Below, one piece after another: positions 44,654-56,157 of a stretch of DNA of 64,000 nt; position 1 is the first letter of the stretch; every line of letters begins with the position of its first letter. The stretch comes from Bimastos eiseni. Taxonomy: Eukaryota > Annelida > Clitellata > Crassiclitellata > Lumbricidae. A model generated the notes under the pieces. The model was given only the letters and a program-made list of their open reading frames with translations, did not search any database and was not told the origin of the DNA. The stretch lies in NCBI GenBank assembly GCA_959347315.1, contig OY365807.1, forward strand, positions 32,678,204 to 32,742,203, read 5' to 3'. The position numbers and the translations under genes are program-made.

Positions 44654-45270
44654 TGACAAATGTCTCTGGCCTACTTGATATGGTCGAATTTACCAACCAA
44701 CCGAGTATGATTATTTGTACCGTACGTGTGCCTCTATGAAAAGCGCTGTTTTTAGGACATCTGACAGATTAAATTTGACAGATTACGATTGCGATGTATA
44801 TGTATAGGCCTACCATTCTCCCAGAAGCGCATGCGACAAAACGCTTTCAGGCTAGGCCTACCCATATGGATAGGCTGCCGTAATTGTACGACCCATATAC
44901 TGCCATTTGTGAATGGTGTGGAACTATGTATAGACCATGATGCAAAATCAACAACAGTGACTCGTCAAGAGCGCCTGGGAAAAATAGGCCTATTAATTTA
45001 TGCCCCGAAAAATACGACCCGCCTTTAATGTCAACTGCAAATGCTCCTCAAAAGAGAAAAAAATATTTTTAACAAAATGACGCTTAGCATCAGTTTGCAT
45101 AAGAAATCTTTTAGACCTATCATCGCCATTATTTCGACAATCATAATTATGGGCCTATTATTGACGACCTTCATACTTCATAGCATACATGAATATTTCA
45201 AAATATCAATGTATAATTCTTTATAAGTTATTATAAAATCGAAGAGATAAGACACAATTATTATGACGTC
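44654..45270. other. Spacer, no gene seen
   Basis: Contains three TAGGCCTA palindromes (about 44803, 44853, 44983). The 79-codon frame at 44789-45028 is not recognised. Confidence 0.35.
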
Positions 45271-46721
45271 TAGGGTGCCTAGCCTTAAATTGGGCATGCT
45301 CCTAAAATGGGCACCCCTTGGAAATGGAGAACAGACTGTATGGGTTTACGCCATTATCAGTGGGTAAAATTGTTTTCCAGTATTGTGAACTGAATAATAT
45401 AGGTCTACTTGTACCTCATACATTTAATGCTGAAAGTAGGCTGACTGAGAAGAAATGGCTTTGCTTATTCTTGACAAGAAATGTGGTGTCCATAGGGAAG
45501 CCAGAAGGAGTGTCCATTCAGCGTGCAGTATGTTATAACCGAAGTAAGATTAAGGTAGGACTATTTAAGGAAGTGATAAAAATGGCATTATTTCATGGAC
45601 ATGGAAGTCGGTAAATTCCGGTTGAAAATATATTCAATGTTGATGAGACAGGAATTACCGTCAATCATAATCCATCTAATATCATTGCAGTTAAAGGAAG
45701 GAATAGTTGGCGGTTATTACCAGTGCTGAAAAAGGTAAACTGTGACTGCCGTGTGTTGTGTGTCGGCAGCACGAGTCTAAGTAATGTCTACATTCATGAC
45801 CGACAGCAGACGGTTAGGCCTACATCAAAACTATCAGATAAACCGAAAAGACAAAGGAAAACAATAAAGTAAGACACTCCAGGCCAACAATCAGCGAGCA
45901 ATATATAGTCGTGGTGGTAAAGATGATACAACTCTATATATTGTGAAGTTCCGTACAATGAGTCGCATGTTGAATGGTAGCAGTGCCCGAAATGTGAAAG
46001 TGGCTCTGTGATACATGCGTATGAGCTAAAGCTTAATAAGAAAGGCAAACCACTGTGGCAAATTTGTAAAATAGTAGTTGTGAACTCGATACTTCAGTTG
46101 CTGGGTCTATAGGCATAAATACCTCCATGGCGGTACTGCAGTATTTTATCATGGCTTCTCTATAATGAACAGTTTAACACTTGATGCACTCTGGTTATGG
46201 GCTAATGCTAGTGAAAATATTTCGTTGATTGTTTGTTCAGTAGCTATAGCCCCCTACGTACATCGTAACAATGTCAACATTTCTACAGCGCCCACAAAAG
46301 CGAAGTCGCGGGAACCAGCTTATTCACAGATATTAACCTGTTCAATTGCGGGTTAAGCTAAAATATTCTTCAACCCAGGTATTGTTTAATTTTATATGGA
46401 AGCATTTTTGATGTTTATTAAAAGATAGAACAAATAAAAGTGCATAAAAACAACATTGTCATAGCTCGACTGTAGTATGTTTAAATTGGGCACCAGATGC
46501 TTAAATTAGGGCACTGTGTTTTAAAATGGGCATTTTGGGGTGTGTCATTTTTCCAGAAAAACTTTAAAAATTTAATATTCTAGTTTATTTATTCTAGATA
46601 TTCCCATGTGGTATTGTTTTAGTTAACCAAGTAACACCAAACAACAAGTATATGTGTGAAAATCACTTTAATACAGACCTTTTAGCCTTAAGGTGCCCAA
46701 ATAAGGCGATCCTACCCTGTA
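45271..46721 (+). mobile_element. Pogo/Tigger-like DNA transposon, internally deleted
   Basis: Terminal repeats: left AGGGTGCCTAGCCTTAAATT and right, inverted, AGGGTAGGATCGCCTTATTT, with TA at both outer edges. The transposase remnant (from about 45318) reads MENRLYGFTP, KPEGVSIQRAVCYNR and VENIFNVDETGITVNHNPS with IIAVKGR; FNVDETG carries the first catalytic Asp of the DDE core. About 150 residues of the DDE domain that should follow are missing, and the frame continues in a C-terminal-like KPKRQRK region with stops. TTAAA(A/T)TGGGCA-type subterminal repeats occur near both ends. The dispersed 50-base core lies inside at 46277-46325. Confidence 0.7.
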
Positions 46722-47107
46722 TTCAATTGTACATTGACTGAGCAAAGACAACATTGCGAGAACACAAGTAATAATAATGTAAAGTAATAATAATGTAAAA
46801 TAGCAGAAAACTTGCATGGCGCTTCTTGAGCGCTGCAATAAGCCTACGCAGCTATCAATTGTAGGTAGAAAAGTAGGTCTGTTATCTATAATAGGCGTAA
46901 CATTGATTTGAAAATTAGTTCCTTGTTGTGTTGGCACGATAAGTCATTTTGTATGATTCTTCGATCTGTCTCGATAATCTTATTTTCAATTTATTTATTT
47001 GTTTATTATTTCGTGATGCCTTGCCACAAAACGTAATAAAACGTAATTTAGCATATTACACGAGTGCCTCGGTTCCTATTTTTATTTATTTTATTTATTT
47101 ATTACCT
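46722..47107. other. Spacer, no gene seen
   Basis: AT-rich, with TTTATTTATT runs near 46990-47102 that may be the A/T tail of the adjacent SINE on the minus strand. Confidence 0.4.
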
Positions 47108-47295
47108 AAATTTGATACCGCCCTTCTTCCAACATTTTTACTCAGAAGTGCATACATACACTGCAGAGCAATGGTGCGCGAAGGACTTGCTCAAGGTCCC
47201 TACACAGTGAATCCCGGACGAGGCTCGAACCCGATCACTCAGCGCATACCGAACGTTACTGGCTGACCGCTCTAACCGATCGGCCACTGTACCAC
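47108..47295 (-). mobile_element. tRNA-derived SINE, copy 1
   Basis: Read on the minus strand the head is GTGGTACAGTGGCCGATCGG then TTAGAGCGGTC (A box), and GGGTTCGAGCCTCG (B box, plus-strand 47222-47232). The body continues CTTGAGCAAGTCC, TTGCTCTGCAG and GGGCGGTATCAAATTT. The head is tRNA-like but not a functional tRNA. Copy 2 is at 47654-47876. Confidence 0.75.
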
Positions 47296-47653
47296 AAACG
47301 ATAGGTGGCGATACATGCCTATGAATAGACCTACCTTTTGGAAGTTTGAACTGAAACGTCTCATCGTATTTGGGGTTTTCGTTCGCTCAAATAAGTTTCG
47401 TCTTGTGTCGCGAGTTTTTGGCGGGCAGAAGGGCGAGACGGACCTGGGTGTTGGTCGATCCCCCTCGCTCCTGGTTGGGAATCTCTGAAGCCTCGTGCAT
47501 TGTTACGTTCAGCCGTTTTCTTACCGCCCCAGGAAAAACATACTGGGGTTGGCTATTCCAAAATCTTACCCATAAATTTCCACATTTTCTTTATCAAACC
47601 TCAACCAAAAAGCACCGAAAATTTCGCGCATTTTTCATGTTCATTCATTTCCG
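47296..47653. other. Spacer between two SINEs, no gene seen
   Basis: Part of a 172-codon plus-strand open frame (47370-47888) that runs through the second SINE and is not protein-like. Confidence 0.4.
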
Positions 47654-47876
47654 AAATTTGATACCGCCCTTCTTCCAACATCTTTTGCTCAGAAGTGCGC
47701 ACACACGCCTCGATGGCACATTTGCAGTTGTACTGCAGAGCAATGGTACGCGAAGGACTTGCTCAAGGTCCCTACACATGTACGTAGTGACTTCCGGGAC
47801 GACGGTCGAACCCGCGAGCTCAGCACACACTGAACGTTACGAGCTGACCGCTCTAACCGATCGGCCATTGTGCGAC
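47654..47876 (-). mobile_element. tRNA-derived SINE, copy 2
   Basis: Same family as 47108-47295: GGCCGATCGGTTAGAGCGGT head, GGGTTCGACCGTCG B box, CTTGAGCAAGTCC, and the same GGCGGTATCAAATTT 3' end. It has about 35 extra bases (GTTGTACTGCAG-side segment) that copy 1 lacks. Confidence 0.75.
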
Positions 47877-50004
47877 TGGTTTAATTGAATGTTCGTTTTT
47901 ATGAGTTTTTAGGAAGCATCTTCAGAGTCGTAATTATCAATTAGGGCCTAACAGAATCTTTTACTCTAGCCTGTATGGCCTGGAATAATAAACCATCGTA
48001 AAATGGAGGTCTATGTTAACGACTTCACCATGGGACAATAGTTACAGTAAATTTTAAGTTGCTGTTTCTCAGGTAGGCCTACATGTAACTGTGATGATAA
48101 TTAGACCCACATATTGTATGTTAAAAAAAGCACTGCAAGGTTTTCACCACTGTGTCTTAGGAACGCGAGGTGTCACCCTATCTTTCAGCTATTGAAACGC
48201 TGTTCAAGGCAGTGTCAAACTTAGCTTTGAATTAGTTTCCAACTTTATGAATTTTCAGACGCAGTCTCAATCAATACCAAGATTATACATCAAGAATTGA
48301 CTAAATTTAATCGAATTAAATTACTTCCATAACGCCACTATATGATACTACACAAGGGAACAATTGATTTCGCATCAACTGAAATCGTTTAATGGGCTTC
48401 AAGTGAAATAACTCATTCATCCATTCATCTGTTCATCCGATCATCCAATGACATCCATCCTCCGTGTATACTGTGAGCTTAGGCTTACTTACACAGAACC
48501 TGCTTACAGCATCGCTATGGGTGCAGATAAGCTAATGGCACGATCTGCGATATCTATCTTGTCTTTGTAGGAATATCATACATGCATAACACATAATCTC
48601 AATGAAGAAAATATTATCATTTAAGCCCAAGGGGTTAATTATGGATTATGACACAAATTGACCTGCGAGCAGAGACATGCTTAGGCAGTGCATAAGGTTT
48701 GTGGTGACGAAGGTGGTTGGTTGGCTGTTAAATAACTTACATTCGTCCATTAATTAATTAATTAATCCGTTCACCCAATCAATCATCTATTCATCCATTC
48801 ATTCATACATTCGTTTATTTATTTATTCATTCATTTATTCGTTCATTCATTCATTCATTCATTCAGAGAATCTATATCCACCTTCTAGTAACTTACTCAG
48901 GAGTGCCGCGTAGACTGTAGGCCTCCGTCCATCTATAGTCATTCATGAATCCGTCCATTCATCCATCCATTCATCCATTCATCTATTGGTTCATCCCGTG
49001 TAATACCTGCTTTGTTGTCGTTGCTGCTGCTGCTTTGGTTTCTTCTGGCGGTGAATGATGGGTCGAAAAACATCTTCTGTTATTAAGAATGCAACATATA
49101 CGAATTGAATGTCAACTTTTATTTAATCAAAATTTAATCGTTCGATATCGTTGAAAAGATTCGTTTTACAAGTTTCATATTCTGTTGGCCTATAATTATT
49201 GCAATAGTTCTGTCCTAGGCTATCTGTTATAGCTGATATGTTTAGACACAATTATGATTATTATTATTTTGCTGTCAAAGAATTCTATTCGTGAACGGAG
49301 ATAAGTGTACTTAGCGTCCTAGCTTGACTGACATATGCTCTAATGACTATCTACATAAAGTCGATTTTACCTTACTATGCAGCAAACTCATCTCACCACT
49401 GTTGAGGCTTGCGTTTGTCAGGTCATTATTCCTATCTATTCACTTTCTGTATATTTGACCGTTCTGCATATAGACAGTCGCAATAAAAGGTGTTCGTGTC
49501 TTATCTGACTTTCAGCTTCATCGACGTCGTCGTACGTTGTCTTCATCATCATCATCGTCATCATTATCGTCATCGTCGCCGTCGTCGTCGTCGTCATCAT
49601 CATCATCACCTCTCATTGTCTGTGACCTTATTCAAACTATCTTCCAGCATTGCTACTGAGAAATGATTAATGTCTGGTAGTACATGGCTATTAATTCACA
49701 TTGACGTTCAAAGTTTTCCATTTATATCTTCCTTCTTATAAAGCTCAATAACTCGGTATTAAATTCAACTCAATCTTTAACACACATAAAACGACTAAAT
49801 TTTACACCACAGATATTTTACACTTCAAATCGACTACCTCAGCAGCTCAATTTTGGTACTAAGAGAGCGGAGTGTACCCCTATCCGGCCAACTAATTAAC
49901 CATGTAGGATAAGAGGCTGCCGAACGCCTGCTCGATTCAGCGCTGACGCGCTATGCAAATATAGTCATACTATAGCTGGGGCACCCGGCGTTAGCCCGCG
50001 TTGA
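47877..50004. other. Spacer with microsatellites, no gene seen
   Basis: Holds an ATTC/ATTA array at about 48750-48866 (ATTCATTCATTCATTC core), diverged CATCCATTCATC repeats at about 48418-48450 and 48940-48995, and a mixed ATC/GTC trinucleotide array at about 49540-49607. No exon-like frame. Confidence 0.5.
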
Positions 50005-50575
50005 GACAGGTTTTTGGCCCTGTAGAGGAGAAAGACGGCGGCGGCGGGCTTCAACAACCCCTCTACTGGGTGTACGAGGTGTTCCCAGAGCGAACGGCGA
50101 AGGTTTCGAGTCAATAGATCTAAAAGTTTACAAATGCGTACAAAGTAAATACCGACCTGCTCACCTGCTCATGAGCGACTGTGCAAACGTATACCCCCAA
50201 ACCCTCCATTCATTCCCCGAGCGAACGGCGAAGGTTTAGAGCCAATAGCTGTAAAAGTGTGCAAATGCATTCGAAGTACAAACCCATCTGACCGAGTGTG
50301 CAAACGTATATCTCCCCGAACAAAAGGTGAGATATCCCATGCATGTGTTTCGGCGAGAGGCTTCTGGCGACTGAGAAGGAAACTTTCCTTGGGGTTCGAA
50401 GACAGGTTTTTGGCCCTGGAGACCAGGAAGAGGGCGGCGGCGGGTTTCACGAACCCCTCGAGTGCGTGTCCCAGGTGTTCCCCGAGCGAACGGCGAAGGT
50501 TTCGAGTGAATAGCTCTAAAACTGTGCAAATACATCGCCGGACAGAGACACACAGACAGACAGAATTCTCTATTT
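50005..50575. repeat. Repeat cassette: 136-bp unit duplicated 396 bp apart
   Basis: GACAGGTTTTTGGCCCTG starts at 50005 and 50401, each followed by GGCGGCGGCGGG..TTCA, AACCCCTC, AGGTGTTCCC and GAGCGAACGGCGAAGGTTT. The last motif also occurs at 50219 (starts 50088, 50219, 50484). The cassette ends in CAGACAGACAGAATTCTC and TATATAGATATAGAT, a 3' tail seen in many dispersed retroelements. Likely the end of an unidentified element. Confidence 0.65.
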
Positions 50576-50629
50576 ATATAGATATAGATATGTAATTATA
50601 TATATGATATATACATGTATTGTATATAT

Positions 50630-51185
50630 TGTTGGGAACACGTGCATAACCTGCCCTATAGTTTATCGTGGTGGCCTATACCTGTGCTTATATGAATGTG
50701 GGGTGGTCTCATTGGATATCCTTTTCTTTGTATCTCTCTTTGTTCTACTCTGTGCAATGGAGGGTGAAGTCTTGCACTAGGAGTGTCTTTAACTAAGAGT
50801 GTCCTTCTCTACAAATAGAAGGAACAGAATATTCTAAGAGAGTTCTGACAGTCATTCTTGTTTGGAAGGTCGTAAGCGTTCAGCCCGTTGCTGATTTTCT
50901 GCGTGTGACTGTCTGAATCTCAGTTGTTAGTCATTAAGCTAGAAAGGGACTTTCGCTGTCTTTCGCCGTTCTCTCGCTGTTCCGTTTCCTTCGAGGACAA
51001 CCGTGTTGATGTTTTGCCTGTCTTGTATGCGTATCGACCGTCAGCAGTTTCTTGACTTCCGTGTCGTTTTGCTGTCCTCTTGGCTGACGAAGGTTATGTA
51101 TAACTTGTGTATAAATGATTAAATTGATATTTTTGTATCATATCCCTAGAGCCTTAATCATTTTCTCAGTTATAGTATTCAACAA
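50630..51185. mobile_element. Solo LTR
   Basis: Begins TGTTGGGAACACGTG and ends TTATAGTATTCAACA, so it has the TG..CA ends of an LTR with a 5-base inverted terminal (TGTTG/CAACA). The flanks carry a 4-bp duplication ATAT (50626-50629 and 51186-51189), although both flanks are TA-rich, which weakens that evidence. The interior is GC-moderate, non-coding, with ATTAAA near 51119. No internal region or second LTR is nearby. Superfamily undetermined. Confidence 0.65.
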
Positions 51186-51189
51186 TATA

Positions 51190-52734
51190 TGTAATTAGTT
51201 ATATATAGAAAACACGTCAACAGTGATCATAGTCATCAATATCATGACTTCGTTATCATCATCGCCACCGCAACCAGCCCACTTACACCAACACAAACGT
51301 CTACTCCCAGATAAACAGCAGTGATGGATGTGAATAATGCAAGATAATTCCTTTTTGGCTTCTGTTTAAGCCGATTGTTCTTGCTTGTCTTGTCTGATGC
51401 AACGATGCCGTGTGCATCTACACTGTGAAGTCTTGCATGGGATTAGTTTCTACATTTAGGCCCATTATAATAAACATATTATATTTATTCGTACGCGATC
51501 AGTGTGCCAATCTCTTGCCAGCCGATTTCTGTGACAAGATTTGTCCATGCTATCTATTCGATTCGCAAAACCTTTGGAACAGATATTTCACGCCTGACCT
51601 TCACTGACGTAATAAGCCTACTTTCCCACTCCTACAATCACCTCCCGCTATTTTGAGCTAATAACTGGTCTCAGTTGATCATCTTTCCTCTGACAGAAGT
51701 AATGCTTCATTAACGTTTTTCCGTCTGTTTATTTGGTGCTAACCAAAAGAGCCTATTTCTTGTCATCGAAACAGCGACATAATTGATCACGGAGACTATA
51801 TTATATTCAAAATAATTTAAGCGTTAAACACGTTATTTTGTATGATTGCAAAATGCATTTATTCATTTGGGGACCCTCTGAGATTTGGGGCCCTTGGCGT
51901 GCCTAGTGCGTCTACACAGATAAACGTGCCTCTGCACTCAATCAGTAGGAAGATATTCAAAAGAGCCCCATGAAACTGATTCTTCACGTATCTTCATCAA
52001 TGTGAAATATTAATTTACCGTCTTGATTCTGACGAGAAGATAATTCAAGAACATTCCACATAGGGCGTCGCGGTTCATATGCTGCTGCTGTCGCTGCTGC
52101 TGCTGATGATGATGATAAGGACGAGGAGGATGAGGATACTTGCTGGCGATTTTTAAAGATGCTGAGACGAGTCAACATAACTTGCAAAAGAAAATATGGT
52201 TCCCAATTTATACGGTCCTTGTTATTGTTTTGTTTTATATTATTGTTATTCTTTATTTTGATGCAATATTCGGTCTAACTAATTATCATTAAAATAGTTG
52301 TCCGGAGGGTCAGCCAATAAATTTATAAGATCTGATCTTAGCGTTCAAGATATTAAGGTCTATCCATATTTCTTGCAAATCAGTTGTCATGCAGAATTTC
52401 AGAGCCCCTTGAGCCCTGAATTTATTGACTATTTTATTCATAATGTTTACAATCGTAGCCTATATAAAATAACAACAACGATATCGATAATTTTATTGTT
52501 ACCAAACTAAATCAATCGACTTGTAACATAATAAACATATAAAATAGGAAATTAATAATCATCGGGATACAATAGCATAGTTCCAATGAGCACATATTTA
52601 TATAATGTAACGAGTAGATGTTAAATTATATGGTCATACGAGTTAACGAATCCTAAATAAGCTTACTAGGCTGTGCCTCTTACATTGCCACAATTAATGA
52701 GCGAAGAGAACTCTAGTTATTTCCAGTTGAGAGT
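51190..52734. other. Spacer, no gene seen
   Basis: A GCTGCTGCT/GATGATGAT trinucleotide stretch lies at about 52081-52135. The overlapping minus-strand frame (52187-51984) is Ser/Ala runs translated from it. Otherwise AT-rich. Confidence 0.4.
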
Positions 52735-53480
52735 GTCCTACAATAAGATGGATTTTAGCTTAAGCTTAAAGGACAGTAGCGTGGACTCTAGTTGGACACT
52801 GGGAGGAATATGATTCCAAATCTTGGGTCCTGTACATTTAATAGAATACTTACGGGTATTAGTGCGAGCATATCGGTCGATAATTATTTGTGGATCTAGT
52901 ACTGTAGGGAGGCAGCATGTGACCTTCATGAAAGTAGTTATCGTAACTACTTCGTAGCAGACAATGTTTAAAGCTATACATGAATAGCGCAATCTGGAGG
53001 GTAGTGATTTCATAGATCTCAATAATTTGAATTCTCTAAAAGCAAGAGAAGTGACGGAGGACCAGCAAGTACCAGTTATGCAACGAATGGCTCGCTTTTG
53101 CAGTAGCACTACTTTCTAAGTCGCGACTTATAGGTAGTACCCCCAGATAGCATTACAATACGAGGTGGGAGTAATGAACATGTCATTCTTAGTACCCTAA
53201 CGTTTTTTGCATCCTTTGCAGAGATGCTGTTTATGTGGTCCTCCCCAAGTTAAATGCTGGTCAATAACTATTCCAAGGTATTTAGTAGATCAAACCTGTG
53301 TGATAAAGGTATCGTTTATCATTAAATTAAGCAGGTTTATAGTAGGAGGAGTAAGTTTCCTATGTGACCTAAAGAGAATGTAGGCTGTCTGCTCTAGGTT
53401 AAGTGATAACTTATTTGCTGAAAACGGTAATCCGATATTGGTTTTAGTTGGTCATTTACAATTTGGAACATGGTCTCGTA
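52735..53480 (-). mobile_element. LINE reverse-transcriptase 3' fragment
   Basis: On the minus strand: SANKLSLNLEQ-like text near 53440, STKYLGIVIDQHLTWG near 53290, then 53109-52738 reads LLQKRAIRCITGT, FKLLRSMKSLP and CTGPKIWNHIPPSVQLESTL with a stop. LQKRAIRxITG and the GPKIWNxIP block are typical of non-LTR retrotransposon RT C-termini, of a different family from the VPFARTS group. The order is collinear over 750 bp with several frameshifts. Confidence 0.7.
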
Positions 53481-53960
53481 AGAGGGGTGACATAACTTAA
53501 GTATACTAAACACACCATACGTATTTTTTTAAATATTTTCATCGTTACCTAAAATTGCTTATTGATATAGGCCTATACAAAAAATGTGGAATACATGAAA
53601 TAGGAAGGAGAGCCAATTTTTTATAGTTCGTTCATAGGTAGACCTACGCCTCTGATAATCTATAAAACAATTCACCCTCTGGCTTTTTCTCGATGATTGC
53701 TGTAGAGTAGGTTATAGTTGTTAGCTATCGGAGTTAGCTATGATGATTTACCGAACCTTACAGTAAGCCAATATATTGTCTTATTATAATTATAATCATA
53801 AGCATACGTTTGTAATACGCCTACTTTGTATAGAGCCACTTCTTACACATTATACAGTCAGTCTCACACTGTAACCGTAATTAATCGCTTGATTTTATTA
53901 TTTTATTATTTTTGCTTCAAGCATTGTACTTAAAATAAAATCATCTGATATTTAGCCTAC
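53481..53960. other. Spacer or intron, no gene seen
   Basis: AT-rich; would be the start of an intron if the exon at 53961-54039 is real. Confidence 0.35.
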
Positions 53961-54039
53961 CTTCTGCGTCCGTATCGTTTCCGATTTGAAAGCCCAGAAG
54001 AATCGCAAGTGCAACGAATCTATCGAGTTTAAGCAACAT
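53961..54039 (-). CDS. Candidate first coding exon with signal peptide
   Basis: An ATG at 54039-54037 opens 26 codons plus one base: a short polar start (MLLKLDRF), a hydrophobic core VALAILLGFQI and a polar GNDTDAE region, the shape of a secretory signal peptide. The exon would end GCAGAAG|GTAGGC, a good donor, in phase 1. The start has G at -3. The upstream 54050-54260 stretch is richer in GC and could hold the leader and promoter. The remaining exons would lie below 53960 on this strand or outside the window; none was recognised, so the product is unknown. A chance ORF with a chance donor cannot be excluded at this length. Confidence 0.4.
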
Positions 54040-55229
54040 TTCGCTGTGTTTTAAACTCTTATTAGACGTCTAATCGAAAAATCATTTGTTGGAAGAAGAT
54101 TCTTCAGAGTGTAGCGTAGGCCTATGTTTGCTCGATGAAGGTCGTTGGAAGAATGGTTGAACTGAACGAACGCCGAGGAATCTCTGCAGCAGAGGAGTTC
54201 TACGCGACTTCTGCGTTGCCTGTTCTTTTCCCCTAGGTAGATGGCACTCAATGCAACTAGAGCCGAGGAGATACGAAGTGCTGCTTCAGGGACTCGTCTC
54301 CTGACAATAAGAGCGTCGAGCTCATCTCAAGTTGTTTTGTCGCGATACACTTATAGACGTCTCATCAGTGCAAGCAGAGTAGTAGCCAACGTCTGCGCGC
54401 ATGATTCTAATTTAGTATTCCAATGGCGCTTGAAGCAACGCTACGTGATGCTAGTTTCTATTTATATGAGTATGCTATCATTTCTATTTCGGAAGCCTAT
54501 TATAAAGTGAGCACCAACACCGTTTCAAGGTAATGTAGGCCTATATAATATTTAACTACACATATTAACACATAATAAATGCCAAAAAAATATTGATTTT
54601 TCTTAACCTGAATTTCTTGTCTGTTAAAAATAATCTCATCTGTAGGTCTAACAAACGAATAGACCCTGTGTGATATTTCTTTGCTAAACTTTGTCAAAGA
54701 CGTTTCGGAATAAGTTTAAACAGGATTCAAATCTTTCTATAATCTATAGTAGGCCTATAAGTTTTTTATTATTATCATTATTAAAATTACTAAACCATAT
54801 AGCACGTACATGTACTGGCTTGGGCCTCGATGGTCTTAGAATGTTGAATCGCAGAGTGACGCTTTTTATAATGCTTAATTAAAATGATAATAACAACGAG
54901 AATATTAAAAAAATATACTAATTATTATTATCTGCAAAAATGGTGCTACATCAGCAATTAACACTCAAAGAAACAATAGATAAAAATGACATCATCAGCA
55001 AGCGTCGTTGACTTATCAATCGTGCAAATAGTCGAAATCAATTCTTAGATAAATATCGAAAAAACTGTTTTCTTACCCGTTAGCGTTGAATTTTTATTTA
55101 TTTCTCTAAATCAACAACTTGTGACTAACTACGAGGATCGTATTTGCGGAAGGGGAGTCATTCAGGACATAAAATGATTGATTTTAATACATGAAATTTA
55201 CTCAACACATTCCAAAACAAGAACATACA
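54040..55229. other. Possible 5' leader, then spacer
   Basis: 54050-54450 is richer in GC than its surroundings and has open frames on both strands (54251-54051 minus; 54241-54510 plus), neither recognised. Beyond 54500 the sequence is AT-rich with no element ends. Confidence 0.35.
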
Positions 55230-56157
55230 TAAGCTCACGTGGACGTCGTCCGATGGCAAAACACGCAATCAGATTGACCGCAGATGTATATCTGGGAGGT
55301 GGACGTCATCATTGAGAGATGTAAGAGTTTGCAGGGGTGCGGATGCGGCATCGGATCACCACCTCGTGGTGGCAAGAACAAAAATAAAATTAAAGAGACG
55401 ATCAAGAAAAGAAGACAAAACAAGGATTTTTAACACGGACAACTTAAGACACGGAGCATTTAGGCAACAATATGAGCTTGAGTTGGAGAACAGGTTTGCG
55501 ATACTGGAGAATCTCAGCGACGAGGAGGTGGGAAGGGAAAATACCAATCACGAACAGGAATCAATAGATGACCAATGGCAAAAGTGGAGCTGTGCGGTCA
55601 AAGAGGCAGGAGAAATATTCCTGGGCTTCCAAAGAGGAGGAAAGAAGGAAGCTTGGATTTCCAAGGAAACCTGGAGAGCAATCGATGAGAGGAAGGTGCT
55701 CAAACAGGGGATGGAACGAGAGAAGGCAGAGGGAAATAAAGAAGAACAATGTAACATCATATAGAGAGAAGGACAAAAAGGTCAAAAAGAGATGCAGAGA
55801 AGACAAAAACATGTACATACAAAACAGAACAGTGGAGGCGGAAGAAGCGGCGAGAAGAGGAGACTCCAAAAAGCTGTTCCGTATAGTAAAAGAACTGGCA
55901 GGAGAGACAAAAAAAGCAGACCATGCCAACAAAGAGAGAGGATGGAACAGTGGCAAGGACACATGAAGAACAAGTGTAGCAATGGAGAGAACACTTCGAG
56001 AAAATTCTGAACTGCCCAGAACCTACAATAGAGATGCACGAGTCTGAGGCAGACTGGAGGGGAGGAGCTGGAAATCAACACTGGGGCACTTGGGGTGGAA
56101 GAAATACGAAAAGCAATCAAAAATCTTTAAAATGGAAAGGCAGCAGGAGGTGTCGAT
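55230..56157 (+). mobile_element. LINE with endonuclease end and RT start (5' part of a broken element)
   Basis: Reads RVCRGADAASDHHLVVARTK (the SDHxLV catalytic end of the AP-like endonuclease), a linker with FNTDNLR, EEAWISKETW-like KKEAWISKETWRAIDERK, then in a shifted frame EEAARRGDSKKLFRIVKELA, LRENSELPRTYNR-like text, and finally AIKNL, a stop, NGKAAGGVDG, corresponding to the AIKNLKNGKAAGxDG start of the RT palm. At about 56157 the LINE stops abruptly against a gag sequence in reverse orientation. Confidence 0.75.

Noticed and set aside
47215..47295. tRNA gene on the minus strand
   Set aside because: A and B boxes are present but the sequence does not form a full cloverleaf with matched acceptor ends, and a second copy with the same 3' body shows it is a SINE head.
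47370..47888. 172-codon plus-strand open frame
   Set aside because: It crosses the SINE in antisense and has no protein-like pattern.
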